Origin: JAAAOH01 sp041686235
GTDB lineage: Bacteria; Spirochaetota; Spirochaetia; DSM-27196; PWMO01
Assembly: GCA_041686235.1 (NCBI GenBank)
Contig: JAWLED010000001.1
Span: forward strand, 1 to 64,000
DNA length: 64,000 nt
Direction: 5' to 3'
The position numbers and the translations under genes were made by a program. The number at the start of each line of letters is the position of its first letter. The first letter of the stretch is position 1. Under the pieces are notes generated by a model. It worked only from the letters and a program-made list of their open reading frames with translations. It did not search any database and was not told the DNA's origin. Positions 16,595 to 24,089 of the stretch are shown in pieces.

Positions 16595-17562
16595 GCACCT
16601 CTGCGGCTCAATCGGCGTTCCGACGGTGGCTCGTCTCACTTCGCGCCTACTCGTTCACTGCCTCGCTCACACCCGTCGGCCTCGCCGTGGCGGTGTCGGT
16701 GGGCAACGAACGGCAGATCGTGTGGTGGACTCTGCCCCTCTTTGCCCTGTCGGCGCTCCTTTTTCATGCAGGAACAAACGTACTAAACGACTACTACGAC
16801 CATCTTCACGGGGTGGACGGACCGGAGGACACCGATCCAACTCACGCGATAAGCCGTGGAATCGTCACACCGGAGTTCATGCGTTTTACCGGGCACCTGT
16901 ATTTCGTGCTCGGAATCGGCGTCGGACTACCTATCGGACTGGTTCGCGGCTGGGTGTTCGTCCTCGCCGGGTTGTTGGCCGCGGCCGGCGCCTTCTTTTA
17001 TACCAACGCCCGCTTTAGTTTTAAATATGCGGCGCTTGGCGACGTGCTGGTGTTTCTTCTCATGGGCCCGGCCCTCGTGGTAATGGGCTTGTGGGCGTTG
17101 TCCGGACACGCAACGTGGGAAGGGCTTCTGAGCGCCCTGCCGATTGCCCTTTTGGTTACCGCCATTCTGCACGGAAACAATCTCCGCAATCTCGAAAGCG
17201 ATGCGTCCGCCGGGATCCGGACGCTCGCAGGTATTCTCGGACGCCGTGGAGCCGACGTTCTGTTTGCAGGGTTGATGCTTTCGCCGTATGCATTGCTGGT
17301 AGTGGGGGTTATCACGCCCATATTGCCGCTCCCGGCGCTTGTTGCGTTCATGACCCTGCCCACTGCAGTACGGGTGACGCATACGGTGTTCGCCACGAGA
17401 ACCGTAGCGCCTCTGGAGGACCTGCCGGTCTCCTGTGCCAAGCTCCATTTTCAGTTCGGCCTTCTCTACGTGCTCGGCGTTTTACTCGCCGCTGTATGGG
17501 AAATCGGCTCGTGGAGTGTTCTCGGTGTTGCCACCGCACCCGTGAGCCTGTGGGGAACGTGA
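16591..17562 (+). CDS. UbiA-family prenyltransferase (MenA-like)
   Basis: Integral-membrane prenyltransferase of 323 residues and roughly 8-9 hydrophobic helices. Both Asp-rich motifs are present: NDYYDHLHGVD (about residue 72) and NNLRNLESDASAGIRTLAG (about residue 195), the pattern of 1,4-dihydroxy-2-naphthoate octaprenyltransferase. The reaction would attach a polyprenyl chain to the naphthoquinone head group in menaquinone synthesis. GTG 16591 follows GGGAGGAGGT by 5 nt and overlaps the previous stop. The open frame extends upstream inside the NDH-2 gene but has no signal there. UbiA proper or a related aromatic acceptor is possible. Confidence 0.8.
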   Translation: MSTSAAQSAFRRWLVSLRAYSFTASLTPVGLAVAVSVGNERQIVWWTLPLFALSALLFHAGTNVLNDYYDHLHGVDGPEDTDPTHAISRGIVTPEFMRFTGHLYFVLGIGVGLPIGLVRGWVFVLAGLLAAAGAFFYTNARFSFKYAALGDVLVFLLMGPALVVMGLWALSGHATWEGLLSALPIALLVTAILHGNNLRNLESDASAGIRTLAGILGRRGADVLFAGLMLSPYALLVVGVITPILPLPALVAFMTLPTAVRVTHTVFATRTVAPLEDLPVSCAKLHFQFGLLYVLGVLLAAVWEIGSWSVLGVATAPVSLWGT

Positions 17563-18608
17563 TGCCCGTGTTTAGCACCAAGCGTCTGCAACACCGTATC
17601 CGTGAACTCGCCGAAGAGCAGCTCGAACACACCGACGCGGTTGCTCCGGAGCTCGGCCGCCTCGTTCGCGAATATCTCCGGCGTCCCGCAAAACTCGTGC
17701 GACCACGTCTCCTCGCCGAGACAGCACGTGCATACGGAGCCAATAACCTCGAGATGGTGCTCGATCTCGCGGCAGGCACGGAATTACTCCACGTGTTTGC
17801 GCTCATTCATGATGACCGCATCGACGGCATAGACCGCGAGAATCACCCTGTCTCCGACTCCGATGACCACGCCGTTCGCCGAGTGCTCGCCGGTGATCTC
17901 CTCCATTCCATCGCAGACGGAGCCATCGCTGCAACGGTGGCGCGTCACCGCCTTTCGCCCCGAATCATCGAGACGGTACGACGCATATCGTCGCTGACGG
18001 TGGCCGGACAGGTGATGAACATGCGTTTTCTTCACGAGCTCGAGACCCCGCCGTCACAAGCCCGGCTGTTCGAGCTCTACGACATGAAAACCGGCCATTA
18101 CTCGTTCGCCGCTCCACTCCAAATCGGCGCGCTTGCGGCACGTCCGGAAACGTGTGAATGCCACACGCTCGAACGTATTGGCCTATTGCTCGGTCGAGTA
18201 TTCCAATTGCGCGACGACGCCGCCGACATACAAGAGCTCTTATCGAACGAGCTCGAGGAGGTGCCACAGTGGGAGCTCAACCTTCTTGCGACCTTTCTCT
18301 ATGAGACCGACTCCTCCGCTGAGGCCGTCCCGTCTGAGCCGAGGCAATCGTGGCACCCGCTCCGGCCGCTCGATGCGATCTTCGGCATCGAGGCCTCCTC
18401 TCGTCGCCACTTGCTGGAGACCATTCGTTCGCCACGGTTGCAGAGCTGGGTGGAAACGCGCGTCGAGGAGCTCACGCGGGAAGCCGATGCTACGGCCGAG
18501 ACACTGTCTCTGAGCCCCCGGAACACCGCGAACCTCGTGAGCTTTGCCCGTGAGCTGGTTTCCCCACCACAGGTGGTAGCCGCCCGGTCGAAAGACGGAC
18601 TCGGGTAG
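17562..18608 (+). CDS. Polyprenyl diphosphate synthase
   Basis: Trans-isoprenyl diphosphate synthase fold of 348 residues, probably making the quinone side chain used by the preceding prenyltransferase. Aspartate-rich motifs are HDDRIDGIDRENHP (first, about residue 83) and LRDDAADIQELL (second, about residue 216). The usual GGKRLRP is replaced by PAKLVRPRLL, so it is divergent but keeps the catalytic Asp. ATG 17562 shares its A with the TGA of the previous gene (TGATG). The C-terminal 120 residues are less typical and may have a regulatory or dimer role. Chain length cannot be deduced. Confidence 0.75.
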   Translation: MPVFSTKRLQHRIRELAEEQLEHTDAVAPELGRLVREYLRRPAKLVRPRLLAETARAYGANNLEMVLDLAAGTELLHVFALIHDDRIDGIDRENHPVSDSDDHAVRRVLAGDLLHSIADGAIAATVARHRLSPRIIETVRRISSLTVAGQVMNMRFLHELETPPSQARLFELYDMKTGHYSFAAPLQIGALAARPETCECHTLERIGLLLGRVFQLRDDAADIQELLSNELEEVPQWELNLLATFLYETDSSAEAVPSEPRQSWHPLRPLDAIFGIEASSRRHLLETIRSPRLQSWVETRVEELTREADATAETLSLSPRNTANLVSFARELVSPPQVVAARSKDGLG

Positions 18609-18655
18609 CTGCGCTACCATTGGCGACATAGGCGCTACATGAGTACATTACGGGT

Positions 18656-19492
18656 ATGAACGTATTCGTGCGCGTCGTCATCGGCGTTTTCGGTCTTGCA
18701 ATTGTTGGAGCTCTCGGGTTCCTTGCCTACATTTGGTTCGCGGGCGGCTCGGGAGAGGCGAGCTCCGCCGCTGAGGCGGAGCGTCTCGAGTCTCAGGAGC
18801 CCGAGTCCGTCGTTTACGGCGTAGTCGACGGCGAATCGGAGGCCCGCTTCATCATCGAGGAAGTGCTGCGAGGTGATCCTAACACGGTCGTTGGGCGCAC
18901 CGATCAAATAGATGGTTCAATCGGCGTCCGGTTCTCACCGGCCGTCGTCGAAATCGGTGAGTTCGTCATCAACATGCGCACCATCAAGACGGATGACGAG
19001 ATGCGCGACCGCTCGATCCGCGAGCTCATCCTCGAGTCCAACAAGGACGAGTTCGAGTTTTCCCGGTTCTCCCCGCAAAGCGTATCCGATATCCCCGAAG
19101 AAATCGGCGTCGGAGACAGCCTTTCGTTCGAGGTCACCGGCGATCTAACGGTACGAGACGTAACCAACACCGTAACCTTCGACATGACACTCGACGTCGA
19201 TTCGGAGGAGGAAATTTCGGGGTCGGCCTCCACCGTCATTCTGTGGGACGACTTTGATATCTCCATCCCGTACGTGGGGGGTGACTCCATCGTGGCAAGC
19301 GTGGAGGACGAAGTCCGCCTCGAGTTAGAGTTCGTTGCCGCCGCAGACCGCGCGGGCGCCGAGGACGGAGACGAGAGCGAAGAGGACGCCACTGGGGACG
19401 AGTTCGATACCGGCACCGAGAACGCCGGCATTGACGGAGATGGTTCGGGCACGTTGCGTGCCCTCGAAGTCGGCGCCGACACCACCGGCTAA
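18656..19492 (+). CDS. YceI-family protein with membrane anchor and acidic tail
   Basis: A 278-residue protein with an N-terminal hydrophobic helix (about residues 5-29), then a YceI-like lipocalin-type beta domain that may bind an isoprenoid or other lipid. Recognisable stretches are EARFIIEEVLRGDPNTVVGRT, GSIGVRFSP, TGDLTVRDVTNTVTFD and IPYVGGDSIVASV. The last 50 residues are strongly acidic (Glu/Asp/Gly). Family members bind polyisoprenoids, which would suit the quinone genes upstream; that link is inference. The gene ends 18 bases before an assembly gap, and its last codons belong to the sequence repeated on the other side. Confidence 0.8.
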   Translation: MNVFVRVVIGVFGLAIVGALGFLAYIWFAGGSGEASSAAEAERLESQEPESVVYGVVDGESEARFIIEEVLRGDPNTVVGRTDQIDGSIGVRFSPAVVEIGEFVINMRTIKTDDEMRDRSIRELILESNKDEFEFSRFSPQSVSDIPEEIGVGDSLSFEVTGDLTVRDVTNTVTFDMTLDVDSEEEISGSASTVILWDDFDISIPYVGGDSIVASVEDEVRLELEFVAAADRAGAEDGDESEEDATGDEFDTGTENAGIDGDGSGTLRALEVGADTTG

Positions 19493-19510
19493 CGCCGGCC
19501 GCCGCTAGCG
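19476..19510. repeat. 35-bp sequence duplicated on both sides of the assembly gap (left copy)
   Basis: Identical base for base to 19611-19645. It contains the end of the YceI gene and, on the other strand, the stop of the GH65 gene. This is the pattern of two contig ends that overlap but were scaffolded with a fixed gap. Confidence 0.9.
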
Positions 19511-19610
19511 NNNNNNNNNNNNNNNNNNNNNNNNNNNNNNNNNNNNNNNNNNNNNNNNNNNNNNNNNNNNNNNNNNNNNNNNNNNNNNNNNNNNNNNNNN
19601 NNNNNNNNNN
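19511..19610. other. Assembly gap of exactly 100 N
   Basis: A run of 100 undetermined bases, the conventional length for a gap of unknown size. The flanks are identical 35-mers, so the true gap is probably zero and the two genes are convergent with little between them. Confidence 0.95.
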
Positions 19611-19645
19611 CCGACACCACCGGCTAACGCCGGCCGCCGCTAGCG
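19611..19645. repeat. 35-bp sequence duplicated on both sides of the assembly gap (right copy)
   Basis: Exact copy of 19476-19510. It includes the last Arg codon and TAG stop of the GH65 gene on the minus strand. Confidence 0.9.
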
Positions 19646-21967
19646 CTCCACCGAAACCGAGGAGTGCGGCTTGAGCTCCAGCGCGTCGGCGGTATCCGGG
19701 TCGCCGACGGCGACCCATACGGGTGCGCGGCTCACCGCCCGCGAGGAAACGGTAACCCCCTCTCTCGTCACCTCCACGTCGAGCAGAGCTCCACGAATTT
19801 CAAGGAAAAACGACACCGAATCCCATTGAGGCGGGAGATCCGGTCGAAAACGCAGCGTGGAGCCGTCGAGCTCGAAGCCCGCAAACCCGAATACAACCAT
19901 CTGCCATGCAGCACCACAGGCGGCCGTGTGGATGCCGCCGATGAACGTGCCCCCGCTTACCGACTTGTTGGTGTTGAACAGATCGACCGAGCACGACTTG
20001 ACGAAGTATTCCCGCGCCCGCTCGGTGTAGCCGATCCAGCTTGCCACCGTACCGTAGACCGACGGACTCAGCGAGGAGCCGTGCTGCGTTCGCGGCTCGT
20101 AGTACTCGTAGTTTGCCTTCATCACCGTCCAATCGTAGTCGTTTGGGTGCAGGGTAAAGATCTGGCATACGTCGGCCTGCTTCGAAACCTGCGTGGGAAC
20201 CGCGATACCATTCGGCCATCCCCAGTACTCGCCCGGGTCGATGAGCCGTCCGGCAAGCTCGGACGGGGTAATATCTTCATGCTCGAAAAAGCCGTCGAAC
20301 TGCTCGATGACGCCCGTCGCCGGGTCGGGCTCCTTCACGTAGATGAGCTCCACCATGCGTCGCCACTCGTCCACGTGTGAGCGCTCCACGCCGAGTTTGT
20401 CACTCAGCGCCTCGCGCTGTTGTGAGGCGTGCTCGCCCAGCATGACGTATGCGTCCACGGCGGCGCGCAGCGCGTAGCGCGCCTGTACGGCGGTAAAGGT
20501 GTTGTTGTCGACGTTTTCGTGGTACTCATCCGGCCCCAGCAGGCGAACGAACTCGTAGCGGTGTTTGTCCCGCTTGAAGTACACACGGGCAACGAGAAAC
20601 TGAGCCACTTCGAAGAGAATCTCCGCCCCGTAGTCACGGAGGAATTCCCAGTCGCCGGTGGCGAGGTAGTAGCTCCACACCGCATAGGCGATGTCGGGAG
20701 AGATGTGTATCTGCCAGTCGTTAAAGTGATTTCGGATGTCACGCCCGGTGAGCACGTCCTGGAAAAAGTACGAGGGACAGATCTCATCGCCGGTGTCGCC
20801 GCTCACCCAGGCATAAAACGCCCCGTAGAAGCCGAGACGTGCCGCTTTGCGCCGAGCCCCGTCGAGGGTCTTGTAGCGGTAGACGAGCATCCGACGGGCG
20901 ACCTCCGGCTGGGTATAGACAAACATCGGCAGGTTGAATATCTCTTGATCCCAAAAAGCAGCCCCTTGATAGGCCTGGCAGGACAACCCGCGGGCTCCAA
21001 TGGGAAGATGATCGGTGTGAGCGGGGGTTGCTATAACGTTTTGGTAGATGTTGTACCGAGCCAACGTCCGCGCACGTTCGTCCCCTACGATATCCACCCG
21101 CGAGCGGTCCCAGATACCGTCCCACACCCGTGTGTGCTCGTCCCACAGCGCGTCATAGCCCTTCTCGTGCGCTTGGGCCAAATCCCGCGCGCACGCAGCG
21201 CCTGGGTCGGACACGTCGTTGGAGGTGTAGATGACCGTGTATAACTCGAAGCCGATCTCATCGCCTTCGTCGAGACGGAACTCGAGCTTTCGCAGAATGC
21301 GCCGCTCCTCGCTAACGAGGTCCCTCGACACCGGCTCGGCGGCCGTGTCGAGCACCATCCGGTTGGAAACCACGACCTCGGTGCCCCGCTCGCCGGTGAC
21401 CGTTTTCATATACACATCGTCACCGTCGGCCGAAGGTGTGTACGAGGAGAAATGCTCCCCGTGCAGGCTCCACACCTCGCCGTCGATCCCGACGGAGACC
21501 GAAACCGTGCCGGCCGACTCGGCGGTCAGCCGGTGCCGGGATACGATGAGGTGGATGTTCCCATAGCTCGCAAACCGATCGTCTTCAATGACCGCCTGCG
21601 CGTCGCCGCCGTCCGTCCATCTCATGTGACGGTGATGTCGACCGTACCGGAAATCGAGCCGTCGGGAGTACTTCGAGACGGTTCCCGAAAGTGCCGAGAG
21701 CTCGCTGCCGTTTACCGCGAATGAGGCGTACTGGCCGTTCGGCGCATTTACGAGCTCTTCCCATTTGCCGTCGGCGTTGTCGTAGGTGTCGCTCACAATG
21801 CAGCCTACGTACTGCGCCTTGCGCCACTCGGGAAACGTGCCGCGGTAGCCGAGGTAGCCGTTTCCCGTCATGTAGTTGCTGCCGTTGTTGATGAGGAGCT
21901 CTTCGTTGAAGCTCTCCTCTCTGATTTCCCATCCTGTGTCTGTTACCAGGTTCTCACGTAGCTGCAT
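19640..21967 (-). CDS. Glycoside hydrolase family 65 phosphorylase (kojibiose/maltose type)
   Basis: Inverting disaccharide phosphorylase, about 775 residues, that would split an alpha-glucoside with phosphate to beta-glucose 1-phosphate. GH65 landmarks are NNGSNYMTGNGYLGYRGTF at the N-terminus, GAAFWDQEIFNLP, and the general-acid Glu in LLGPDEYHENVDNN (about residue 483). GSSLSPSVYGTVASW then ACGAAWQMVVFGF mark the end of the (alpha/alpha)6 barrel. ATG 21967 is chosen because a good promoter lies at 21999-22026 and GGGAGAA precedes it; two upstream ATGs would lie at or before the transcript start. The substrate (kojibiose, maltose, trehalose, nigerose) cannot be fixed from sequence. No phosphoglucomutase is adjacent. 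Confidence 0.88.
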   Translation of the reverse strand: MQLRENLVTDTGWEIREESFNEELLINNGSNYMTGNGYLGYRGTFPEWRKAQYVGCIVSDTYDNADGKWEELVNAPNGQYASFAVNGSELSALSGTVSKYSRRLDFRYGRHHRHMRWTDGGDAQAVIEDDRFASYGNIHLIVSRHRLTAESAGTVSVSVGIDGEVWSLHGEHFSSYTPSADGDDVYMKTVTGERGTEVVVSNRMVLDTAAEPVSRDLVSEERRILRKLEFRLDEGDEIGFELYTVIYTSNDVSDPGAACARDLAQAHEKGYDALWDEHTRVWDGIWDRSRVDIVGDERARTLARYNIYQNVIATPAHTDHLPIGARGLSCQAYQGAAFWDQEIFNLPMFVYTQPEVARRMLVYRYKTLDGARRKAARLGFYGAFYAWVSGDTGDEICPSYFFQDVLTGRDIRNHFNDWQIHISPDIAYAVWSYYLATGDWEFLRDYGAEILFEVAQFLVARVYFKRDKHRYEFVRLLGPDEYHENVDNNTFTAVQARYALRAAVDAYVMLGEHASQQREALSDKLGVERSHVDEWRRMVELIYVKEPDPATGVIEQFDGFFEHEDITPSELAGRLIDPGEYWGWPNGIAVPTQVSKQADVCQIFTLHPNDYDWTVMKANYEYYEPRTQHGSSLSPSVYGTVASWIGYTERAREYFVKSCSVDLFNTNKSVSGGTFIGGIHTAACGAAWQMVVFGFAGFELDGSTLRFRPDLPPQWDSVSFFLEIRGALLDVEVTREGVTVSSRAVSRAPVWVAVGDPDTADALELKPHSSVSVER

Positions 21968-21998
21968 CGAGTTCTCCCGCGTGCGGACATGTTCTCTC

Positions 21999-22026
21999 AT
22001 TGTATCAGGCATGCGCCGGACGTCAA
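21999..22026 (-). promoter_or_regulatory. Sigma70-like promoter of the GH65 gene
   Basis: Read on the minus strand: -35 TTGACG (22021-22026), 16-bp spacer, -10 TACAAT (21999-22004). The predicted start is near 21992, about 25 nt before the ATG at 21967. Confidence 0.65.
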
Positions 22027-22033
22027 CGCGTTA

Positions 22034-22630
22034 CTAAAGGCGTTTGTAGCCGGTCCCGGCAATCATGACGTCATTTGCAAAACGCTCGAGAGAATCGATT
22101 TCGAACCCCGCCGCGCGGATTGCGTTGAGGGTGTCGCGGTCGAGATGGCAGTTGCCCGAAATGTGCTTCCAGACGGGGGTGATGGCGCGAAAGGACCCCC
22201 GGAGAAACGGTTTCCCCTCGGGCAACACATGTTCTATGAAGATGATGCGCCCATCGGGTTTGAGCACACGGTAGAGCTCCGAAAGTCCGCGCTCCGGCTC
22301 CGCCACAGAGCAGAACACCAGCGTGAACACCACGGTGTCGAAATACGCGTCTTCAAAGGGCAGATGCTGCACGTCGCCCTCGAGAATCGTGGGGTCGAGA
22401 CACCCGTCATCGCTTCGGCGATAGACCCGAGAGCTCACCGTGAGGTCCATGACGTAGAGATCATCGAGTCCCTCGCACGGGTAATAGGCGAGATTCACCC
22501 CCGTGCCCGCGCCGACCTCGAGAACGACGCCCGAGGCCCCGGGCAAAAGCCGTGAGCGGCGACTTGCCAGCCCCCGCGACTCGAGGGGATACATAAATGC
22601 GTCGAAGAACGCTGCGGGAATGTCCATCAT
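22034..22630 (-). CDS. Class I SAM-dependent methyltransferase
   Basis: A 198-residue Rossmann-type methyltransferase. Motif I is VVLEVGAGTGVNLAYYP (about residue 36), followed by an acidic residue after the next strand (VMDLTVSS) and motif II/III GDVQHLPFEDAYFDTVVFTL. This is the UbiE/Met-11 layout used on small molecules, lipids or quinones. The substrate is unknown. It lies 30 bases downstream of the patatin-like gene on the same strand, and the GH65 gene after it has its own promoter. An ATG one codon later is an equally good start. Confidence 0.8.
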   Translation of the reverse strand: MMDIPAAFFDAFMYPLESRGLASRRSRLLPGASGVVLEVGAGTGVNLAYYPCEGLDDLYVMDLTVSSRVYRRSDDGCLDPTILEGDVQHLPFEDAYFDTVVFTLVFCSVAEPERGLSELYRVLKPDGRIIFIEHVLPEGKPFLRGSFRAITPVWKHISGNCHLDRDTLNAIRAAGFEIDSLERFANDVMIAGTGYKRL

Positions 22631-22660
22631 GCTACCGCCGCCGTCCTGTTACTGCTGCCG

Positions 22661-23473
22661 TCATGTTACCGCCGCCATGATCTCGGCAATTTGCTCGCGG
22701 GCTGCGGCCTCACCGCGATCTATGAGCTTCTCCGCGTTCTTGAGGTTATAGTAGCTAAAACTCTCGAGGTTCGGCCGAATGAGGAAGTCCGCATGTTCCG
22801 CGACCCGCTGCTCGTCATCGAGCATGATACGCATGGAATACATCATCACGTCGAACACATTTTCCGGTCCCTCGGGCTTGAGGGCGTTCGCGTTGACATC
22901 GACGGCGATTACGGTGTCGGCCCCCATCTCCTTCACGATATCCGCGGGAATGTTGTTCTTCACACCACCGTCGACGAGAAGCCGACCGTCGTCCTCGAGC
23001 GGAGAGAAAATACCGGGAATGCTCGAGCTCGCGCGCACGGCCCGCGCTACCGAGCCCTCGCGAAACACAATGAGCTCGCCGGTAAGCAGATCGACCGCCA
23101 CGACACGCAAAGGGATCTGCAAGTCGGCAAAGGTCTTGTTGGAAATGAGCTTCTCGAGCATCTTCTCGAGTTTCGAAGGATTGACGAGCCCCATCGAAAA
23201 CAGCGAGGGCTGCACGAGGTCGCCCCAGTTGATTTCTCTTGCGATGTCGCGGATCTCACGCCAGGTATGCCCCGCGCAATACAGCGCGCCCATGAGGCTG
23301 CCGGCGCTGGTGCCCGCGACGTAGTGCACGTTGACCCCGTGCTCCTCGAGCACTTTGATGACGCCCACGTGTGCAATACCTCGCGCCGCCCCACCACCGA
23401 GGGCAAGGCCCACCTTCTTCTCACCAATTTTGTGCTTGAGTGAGGAGACAACCTTATCGATACCACCTTTCAT
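22661..23473 (-). CDS. Patatin-like phospholipase family protein (RssA-like)
   Basis: Cytoplasmic serine acyl hydrolase of about 270 residues. All three patatin signatures are intact: the oxyanion-hole GGGAARG (residues 26-32), the nucleophile elbow GTSAGS (Ser about 56), and the catalytic DGG (LLVDGGVKNN, about residue 167). ATG 23473 has GAGAGG upstream; an ATG seven codons earlier lacks one. Members hydrolyse lipids, but the biological role in bacteria is mostly unknown. A strongly structured leader (23495-23546) precedes it. Confidence 0.87.
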   Translation of the reverse strand: MKGGIDKVVSSLKHKIGEKKVGLALGGGAARGIAHVGVIKVLEEHGVNVHYVAGTSAGSLMGALYCAGHTWREIRDIAREINWGDLVQPSLFSMGLVNPSKLEKMLEKLISNKTFADLQIPLRVVAVDLLTGELIVFREGSVARAVRASSSIPGIFSPLEDDGRLLVDGGVKNNIPADIVKEMGADTVIAVDVNANALKPEGPENVFDVMMYSMRIMLDDEQRVAEHADFLIRPNLESFSYYNLKNAEKLIDRGEAAAREQIAEIMAAVT

Positions 23474-23494
23474 CGTGCACCTCTCACTGCGCAT

Positions 23495-23546
23495 GCCGAG
23501 CCTCGGCCCCGGACCTGCGTACAGGTCCTGCCGGCGGCGCCTCGGC
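23495..23546 (-). other. Nested hairpin between the PaaI and patatin-like genes
   Basis: An inner perfect 7-bp stem (23511-23517 with 23522-23528, 4-base loop) sits inside an outer 6-bp stem (23495-23500 with 23541-23546). It fills most of the 82-base spacer. There is no T run, so it is more likely a leader structure or mRNA processing element than an intrinsic terminator. Confidence 0.45.
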
Positions 23547-23555
23547 TAAGCATAC

Positions 23556-24035
23556 TCACGAACCGGGGTTTCGGAAAGATTCGATGCCGGGGTACATCAG
23601 TTTGCGCCGTGCAATTCTTTCGGGGTACGTGAAATAGCGGCAGATTGCCCGTGCCGAAGGCGTGTCGCCGTCCTGATAGAGCTCCGAGTCGATGTAGGCA
23701 ATGTTCTTTTCCATACGGTTGATGCGTGCCCGCAGCGTCACCGGCGTTCCCACGAACGAAGGGCGCTCATAGGTGACCTCCATCCCCTGGGTAACACCCG
23801 CAGTCTCGAGCTTGACGAATATCACCCAGCTCGCCAGCTCATCCATGAGCGTTGCCTGAACTCCGCCGTGAAGCACCCCGTTGTAGCCCTGGTAGTGGCT
23901 GCTCGGCTCCCACGTGGTGGTAATATCATCGCCGTCTTCGAAAAACTCCAGAGCAAGCCCCAACGGATTGTCGGGCGCACATCCAAAGCAATCGTACCCG
24001 TCGTATTGCAGAAAAGGATTGCGTATTCGTTGCAT
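23556..24035 (-). CDS. PaaI-like hotdog-fold thioesterase
   Basis: A 159-residue single hotdog domain. The conserved helix segment is GVLHGGVQATLMDELASW, where HGG and the following Asp/Glu line the acyl-CoA site in PaaI and related thioesterases. A two-Cys motif in DCFGCAPDNPLGL at the N-terminus is typical of the subgroup that starts with a C-x2-C-x-x-x-N-P-x-G-L pattern. Likely an acyl-CoA thioesterase of unknown specificity. It follows the transporter gene by 54 bases on the same strand. Confidence 0.83.
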   Translation of the reverse strand: MQRIRNPFLQYDGYDCFGCAPDNPLGLALEFFEDGDDITTTWEPSSHYQGYNGVLHGGVQATLMDELASWVIFVKLETAGVTQGMEVTYERPSFVGTPVTLRARINRMEKNIAYIDSELYQDGDTPSARAICRYFTYPERIARRKLMYPGIESFRNPGS

Positions 24036-24089
24036 ACCGGTCTCTCCGCGCCCGTTCCCCGGGCAAATGGGTTGCAGCTTGGCCGTATA

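Noticed and set aside
19476..19645. A genuine 35-bp repeat or insertion-site duplication around the N run
   Set aside because: The copies sit exactly at the gap edges, as expected from overlapping contig ends rather than from a transposon.
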